Shown here piece by piece: positions 41,013 through 44,497 of a stretch of DNA of 44,497 nt. The stretch spans positions 1 through 44,497 of the forward strand of contig JAIOQB010000334.1 in the NCBI GenBank assembly GCA_021413585.1. The letters are read 5' to 3'. A model generated the notes under the pieces. It was not told the DNA's origin and made no database searches. It saw nothing but the letters and a program-made list of their open reading frames with translations. Position 1 is the first letter of the stretch. Each line of letters begins with the position of its first letter. Both the position numbers and the translations under genes were made by a program. This DNA is from Planctomycetia bacterium (lineage in GTDB: Bacteria; Planctomycetota; Planctomycetia; Pirellulales; UBA7805).

Positions 41013-41384
41013 ATGCGTTGTTTTGTTCATCCTGACGCCGACGCGGTTGGTATATGCAAGAATTGCCAACGAGGGTTGTGTGTTCAATGTGCGGAAACGG
41101 TGGAGGATTCGCTGGCTTGTAAGAATCGATGCGAAGCGAAGGTCGCAATTTTGAATAGGATGATCTCAGCAGGCGGATCCATGGGTGCGGCCTACTTGGG
41201 GTTAGCACTCATGTTGGCTTTCACTGGAATTCTACTTTTGCTTATGGCCGTCAAGCACGGATTTGATGCCGACGTCGGTTTCGGGAATTTGCAGGTTTGG
41301 ACCGAAGGTGCATTCGGTGCCGCATCCTTTTTGACCGCACTAGCGATTTTTCGTGTTTCATTGCATCGCCGAGGCAAGGCATGA
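41013..41384 (+). CDS. B-box-like zinc-finger membrane protein
   Basis: A 123-residue protein inserted between sucC and sucD. The N-terminus MRCFVHPDADAVGICKNCQR followed by GLCVQCAETVEDSLACKNRC has the Cys/His spacing of a B-box-type zinc finger (C-x2-H, CKNC, CVQC, C-x3-C). Two hydrophobic segments follow (AAYLGLALMLAFTGILLLLM and GAFGAASFLTALAIF) and a basic tail. This combination of cytoplasmic zinc finger and two helices occurs in small bacterial membrane proteins of unknown role. It starts 30 nt after the sucC stop. Its base composition is more AT-rich than sucC and sucD, suggesting a later arrival. Confidence 0.7.
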   Translation: MRCFVHPDADAVGICKNCQRGLCVQCAETVEDSLACKNRCEAKVAILNRMISAGGSMGAAYLGLALMLAFTGILLLLMAVKHGFDADVGFGNLQVWTEGAFGAASFLTALAIFRVSLHRRGKA

Positions 41385-41477
41385 GCTGAAGTTGGATCAA
41401 TACTTGTTTCCGTGATCAAGAAATGCCCCACGTCTAACGAAATCAACTAACCCAAATAATAATGGCTTTCGATCAAA

Positions 41478-42350
41478 ATGAGCATTCTAGTAAATAAAAA
41501 CACGCGAGTCCTCTGCCAGGGCATCACCGGCAAAGTTGGACAGTTCCACACCAAAGGGTGTTTGGAGTACGGCACCAAAGTGGTCGCCGGCGTTACGCCT
41601 GGCAAAGGAGGCGAAAACGTCCTCGGCGTTCCGGTGTTCGACACCGTGGCCGAAGCGGTCGAAAAGACCGGCTGCGATGCCACGATGATTTTCGTGCCGG
41701 CCGCCTTCACGGCCGACGCGATCCTCGAAGCGATTGACGCGGGCATCAAGGTCGTGGTGGCGATCACCGAAGGCGTGCCGGTCCTCGACATGGTCCGCGT
41801 GTACGAAACGGTCAAGCGCAGCAACTCGATCTTGATTGGCCCGAACTGCCCTGGGTTGATCACGCCGGACGAATGCAAGATCGGCATCCTGCCGGGTTAC
41901 ATTCATCGCAAGGGCCCCGTGGGGGTCATCAGCCGCAGTGGCACGCTGACGTACGAAGCGGTGTGGCAACTCTCCAACCTCGGGCTCGGGCAGTCGACCT
42001 GCGTCGGGCTCGGCGGCGACCCGATCGTGGGGACGTCGTTCGTCGATCTATTAAAGATGTTCCAAGCCGATCCGGCGACTGAAGCGATCTTGATGATGGG
42101 TGAGATCGGTGGCAACGCCGAGGAAGAGGCCGCCGCGTTCGTCAAAGAGCACGTCACCAAGCCCGTCGCCGCATTCATCGCCGGCCGCACCGCGCCCCCC
42201 GGCAAACGCATGGGCCACGCCGGCGCGATCATCGCTGGCGGCAAAGGAACGGCGACGGAAAAAGTCGCGGCACTAAAATCCGCCGGGATTGAAGTGGCGG
42301 AGAGCCCCGCGGACATGGGAGCGGCACTCAAGCGGGCGATGAAAAGTTAA
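41478..42350 (+). CDS. sucD: succinate-CoA ligase (ADP-forming) alpha subunit
   Basis: A 290-residue subunit of normal length. The CoA-binding Rossmann fold starts [34 protein letters not shown] and [20 protein letters not shown] follow. The phosphorylated histidine is H247 in [20 protein letters not shown]. The C-terminus [16 protein letters not shown] is typical. It works with SucC as an alpha/beta heterodimer or tetramer. An AT-rich stretch just upstream (about 41440-41470) might hold its own promoter, so it need not depend on readthrough from sucC. It is convergent with an outer-membrane-type protein gene. Confidence 0.96.
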   Translation: MSILVNKNTRVLCQGITGKVGQFHTKGCLEYGTKVVAGVTPGKGGENVLGVPVFDTVAEAVEKTGCDATMIFVPAAFTADAILEAIDAGIKVVVAITEGVPVLDMVRVYETVKRSNSILIGPNCPGLITPDECKIGILPGYIHRKGPVGVISRSGTLTYEAVWQLSNLGLGQSTCVGLGGDPIVGTSFVDLLKMFQADPATEAILMMGEIGGNAEEEAAAFVKEHVTKPVAAFIAGRTAPPGKRMGHAGAIIAGGKGTATEKVAALKSAGIEVAESPADMGAALKRAMKS

Positions 42351-42352
42351 TT

Positions 42353-42530
42353 CATCACGGAGACACGGAGGGCACAGAGACGAATGGAGGAGACGAAAGA
42401 AATTGTTGAACAGAAGACCGCAAAGGACGCGAAGCAGGAAAACGTCAAGATGCCTTACCTTTGCGACCTTCGCGGACTTCTGTTCAAATTTTTCTTTTTT
42501 TCTCTGTGCCTCTGTGTCTCTGTGGTTCAA
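42353..42530. repeat. nested palindrome: CACGGAGACACGGAGG outer, GAACAGAAGACCGCAAAGG inner
   Basis: Outer arms 42353-42383 and 42500-42530 belong to the same family as the outer arms at 18087-18240. The inner arms, 42407-42434 and 42459-42487, belong to a different family (GAACAGAAGACCGCAAAGGA and its near complement). It occupies the space between two convergent genes, 3 nt and 13 nt from their stops. Confidence 0.85.
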
Positions 42531-42542
42531 TCTTCTTAACCG

Positions 42543-43634
42543 CTAGTACTTCGCCCCAAACCGAATCAACATCGTATCCGTCGGACTGAAATCCGCCGCG
42601 TTGCTTTGTGTAAAGCTGATCTGGCGGCCGAAGACGTAACCCGCTTCGACGAGGGTGTTGATTCCGCCCGCCGTCTTGCGTTCCCAGCCTAGCAGCAACC
42701 GATAGTCGCTGTACGTCATCAGGTCCTGCACGCCGCCTGCTTGCTCGATGGCCCAGGTGCCGCCGCCGTATTCGCCGGCGAGGTAGACCCATTGCTCGGC
42801 GCAGTCGCTGGTGCTGATCCGCCGCGCCAGCCGGGGGCGCGGGGCGGTCAGTTCGACGCGGGTGTCCTCATCGGGCGTCCAGATCACGCCGGCCGCGGGG
42901 ATCAGCCGCACGTTGCTGCGGTCGAGGTACATCACGCCCAGCAGAATCTGCACCGTGTCGGACCAGGTGTAGGCGGCAAAGCCATAGCCGGTCACCCGCA
43001 GGGCGTTGCCGCTGTTGTAGTCCAGGTCGCTGTGCCAGCCGGGCGACACCGCCATGTCGTACCCCCAGCGGTCCCCCAGCTTGCCGAGCGTGCGGATCTT
43101 GAGCCAGAAGTCGTATAAGTGCGGCGGCACATCGGCCCCCGCCGGGCCGTCGAGATAATGGGCTTCGACGCCGGGCGTAATCACCAGCGGCCGATCGCGG
43201 GCCGGAAACGGCAGCGCATACGTCGACGACAGGGCAAAATCCATCATGCCGAAGTCGGAGACGTTACCGCCCGGCAGATAGGTGGTGTCGAAGTTGATCT
43301 TCTGAAAGAATCCGTCCCGCGCGGCGTCGATGGCCGGCTTGTTGTACAGCGGCGAGTCTTGCTCAATCAGCGGCGTGGCCAGCGGAATGTCATAACCGGC
43401 CGGCAAGATCTGCGGTTGGCCGGCGCTTGGCGCCTGGTCGTTGTCCGGCTGATGAGCGGACCACCAGGGATACGCTTCCGCGGCCGTGTTTGGCCGTTCG
43501 ATCGTCAGCGGAGGAAGCCGCCGCGGTTCCAGAGAATCAGCAGCGAATGCCGATGTGGCGAGTATCAGGCAAGCGAACAGAGCAAACGTGGCGTGGGCGA
43601 TGGGGAACCGCCGGAGAAATCGCACTGCGTCCAT
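42543..43634 (-). CDS. outer-membrane beta-barrel-type protein
   Basis: A 363-residue exported protein from the ATG at 43632-43634, which gives a signal peptide (ATFALFACLILATSAFAADS). After a Pro-rich linker of about 70 residues, the body alternates hydrophobic and polar residues as in a beta barrel: INFDTTYLPGG, LVITPGVEAHYLDGPAGADV, YGFAAYTWSDTVQILLGVMY and a terminal aromatic strand MLIRFGAKY. It resembles uncharacterised outer-membrane families such as DUF6268, though that label is not certain. The gene at 43738 on the same strand encodes a paralogue sharing LxITPG, GADxPP, YxDRxxxxLxPAxGxIW and VAGEYGGGxW. Confidence 0.75.
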   Translation of the reverse strand: MDAVRFLRRFPIAHATFALFACLILATSAFAADSLEPRRLPPLTIERPNTAAEAYPWWSAHQPDNDQAPSAGQPQILPAGYDIPLATPLIEQDSPLYNKPAIDAARDGFFQKINFDTTYLPGGNVSDFGMMDFALSSTYALPFPARDRPLVITPGVEAHYLDGPAGADVPPHLYDFWLKIRTLGKLGDRWGYDMAVSPGWHSDLDYNSGNALRVTGYGFAAYTWSDTVQILLGVMYLDRSNVRLIPAAGVIWTPDEDTRVELTAPRPRLARRISTSDCAEQWVYLAGEYGGGTWAIEQAGGVQDLMTYSDYRLLLGWERKTAGGINTLVEAGYVFGRQISFTQSNAADFSPTDTMLIRFGAKY

Positions 43635-43708
43635 GACCGGTTGTCCGCAGGCGGGAAAAAATAACAAATCATCAGTGCGAAATCAGACGTCCCCCGCTAC
43701 CCTCGCCA

Positions 43709-43739
43709 ATCAGAAATCATCAATCCTAAATCAGAAATC
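43709..43739. repeat. AATCAGAAATCA direct repeat
   Basis: AATCAGAAATCATCAATCCT then AAATCAGAAATCA. On the minus strand it begins with the TGA stop codon of the next gene, so the repeat itself supplies the stop. Confidence 0.65.
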
Positions 43740-44497
43740 AAAACGCAATCCCGCCCCGCACCATGATCGTATTGCGCAAATCCAGGTTGCCGATGTCGCT
43801 GCGGTAGTTCAGTTTGCGATTCCAGACAAATCCCCCTTCGACAAAACCCTTTAGGTTCAGCTTGCCGGTCCACTCGATGCCACTGATGATTTTGATGTCG
43901 TCGTATTCCACCTCGTCGTGCGACGGCGGCAGGAAGGGGTTCGTCGAGTCGCGCGTGATGGTCCACGAGCCGCCGCCATATTCCCCCGCCACGTAACCCC
44001 ACACGTCGACATTGCCGAACGTCGTCATGCGGATCGCCAGCTTGGGGTTGGGAAACAGAATTTCAAATCGCGTGTCGGGGTCGGGGTTCCAGATCAATCC
44101 GCCCGCGGGGAGCAGTTTCATCCGCAGCCGGTCGATGTACACCACGCCCGCTTTGAGTTCCAAGTGCGGCGACCAGGTGTAAGTGCCGTAGCCGCGGCCA
44201 ATGTAGCGCATGCTGAAATTATTGAAGTACGAAAAATCAGAGTAGACGCCGGTGCGGAACCCCAGGTCGGCGCCGAAGCGGGGGCCGAACTTCGGCCGCC
44301 AGGCGGCGTCGATGTATGCTTCGTACATCTGCGGCGGCAGGTCGGCCCCGGTGGTTGACGTGATCGGCCCTTGGGTCCAATCGACGGCGAATCCGGGCGT
44401 TATGAGCAGCGGCGCGTTCTGGCTGTACGGAAACGGCAGCACAAACGTGCCGTCGATTTCGGCGATGTTCATGCCCAGGCCGTTGTCGTAGCCGCCG
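43738..44497 (-). CDS. outer-membrane beta-barrel-type protein, partial
   Basis: A C-terminal portion of at least 252 residues; the frame stays open to the window end (GGYDNGLGMN precedes the internal Met), so the N-terminus is missing. Alternating beta strands include FVLPFPYSQNAPLLITPGFA, YGTYTWSPHLELKAGVVYID, WGYVAGEYGGGSWTI and the last strand NTIMVRGGIAF ending in Phe, as outer-membrane barrels do. It is a clear tandem paralogue of the protein at 42543-43634. The function is unknown; the pair suggests duplication. Its stop codon is part of a short AATCAGAAATCA repeat. Confidence 0.75.
   Translation of the reverse strand, partial: GGYDNGLGMNIAEIDGTFVLPFPYSQNAPLLITPGFAVDWTQGPITSTTGADLPPQMYEAYIDAAWRPKFGPRFGADLGFRTGVYSDFSYFNNFSMRYIGRGYGTYTWSPHLELKAGVVYIDRLRMKLLPAGGLIWNPDPDTRFEILFPNPKLAIRMTTFGNVDVWGYVAGEYGGGSWTITRDSTNPFLPPSHDEVEYDDIKIISGIEWTGKLNLKGFVEGGFVWNRKLNYRSDIGNLDLRNTIMVRGGIAF

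Overview
The window reads as a chromosomal segment of a planctomycete, probably a Pirellulales-type member. This is an inference from gene content: two small four-helix membrane proteins begin with an NPYxSP motif, there is a secreted Cys-rich repeat protein of the planctomycete wall type, two DnaJ-like proteins lack the HPD motif, an LPS lipid A pathway is present (lpxC, lpxA, OmpH/Skp), Shine-Dalgarno signals are often weak and GTG starts are common. The DNA is GC-rich. No phage, transposase, rRNA or CRISPR locus was seen; there is one tRNA.

Layout. 1-2934: the 5' part of an MFS transporter (-), an NPYxSP membrane protein (-) and the YifB/ComM AAA ATPase (+). 3056-6432: a more AT-rich accessory block of small orphan genes around a TerB-like/PH-like/HNH fusion protein. 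6657-11125: a secreted GH43/GH130-like propeller, an orphan gene, a cysteine desulfurase, tRNA-Met(CAT) and a lone Flp pilin. 11479-18067: a chaperone-like neighbourhood with two HPD-less J-like proteins and an Hsp70 without a normal lid, holding an AF2212/PIN toxin-antitoxin pair between them. 18273-25085: aroA, a secreted orphan, then ompH, lpxC, lpxA and a Gfo/Idh/MocA dehydrogenase, an envelope/lipid A run. 25161-31649: ABC-2 permease, acylphosphatase, PII protein, NhaD-type antiporter and a PQQ-like propeller. 32193-34702: a DUF3592-like membrane protein, an arrestin-like protein and a small P-loop ATPase. 34759-39443: second NPYxSP protein, Cys-rich surface protein, PolX, small exported protein. 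39795-42350: sucC, a zinc-finger membrane protein, sucD. 42543-44497: two tandem paralogous outer-membrane-type proteins on the minus strand, the second cut by the window end.

The most striking structure is non-coding. Most gene 3' ends are followed, usually within 3-35 nt of the stop codon, by an imperfect palindrome from one of many unrelated dispersed families. Some families form larger elements of about 190-220 bp bounded by long inverted repeats, and two elements are nested palindromes with one family inside another. Only one clear U-tract intrinsic terminator was seen (36921-36954), so these palindromes may define or protect 3' ends of transcripts, or be small non-autonomous mobile elements that target such sites.
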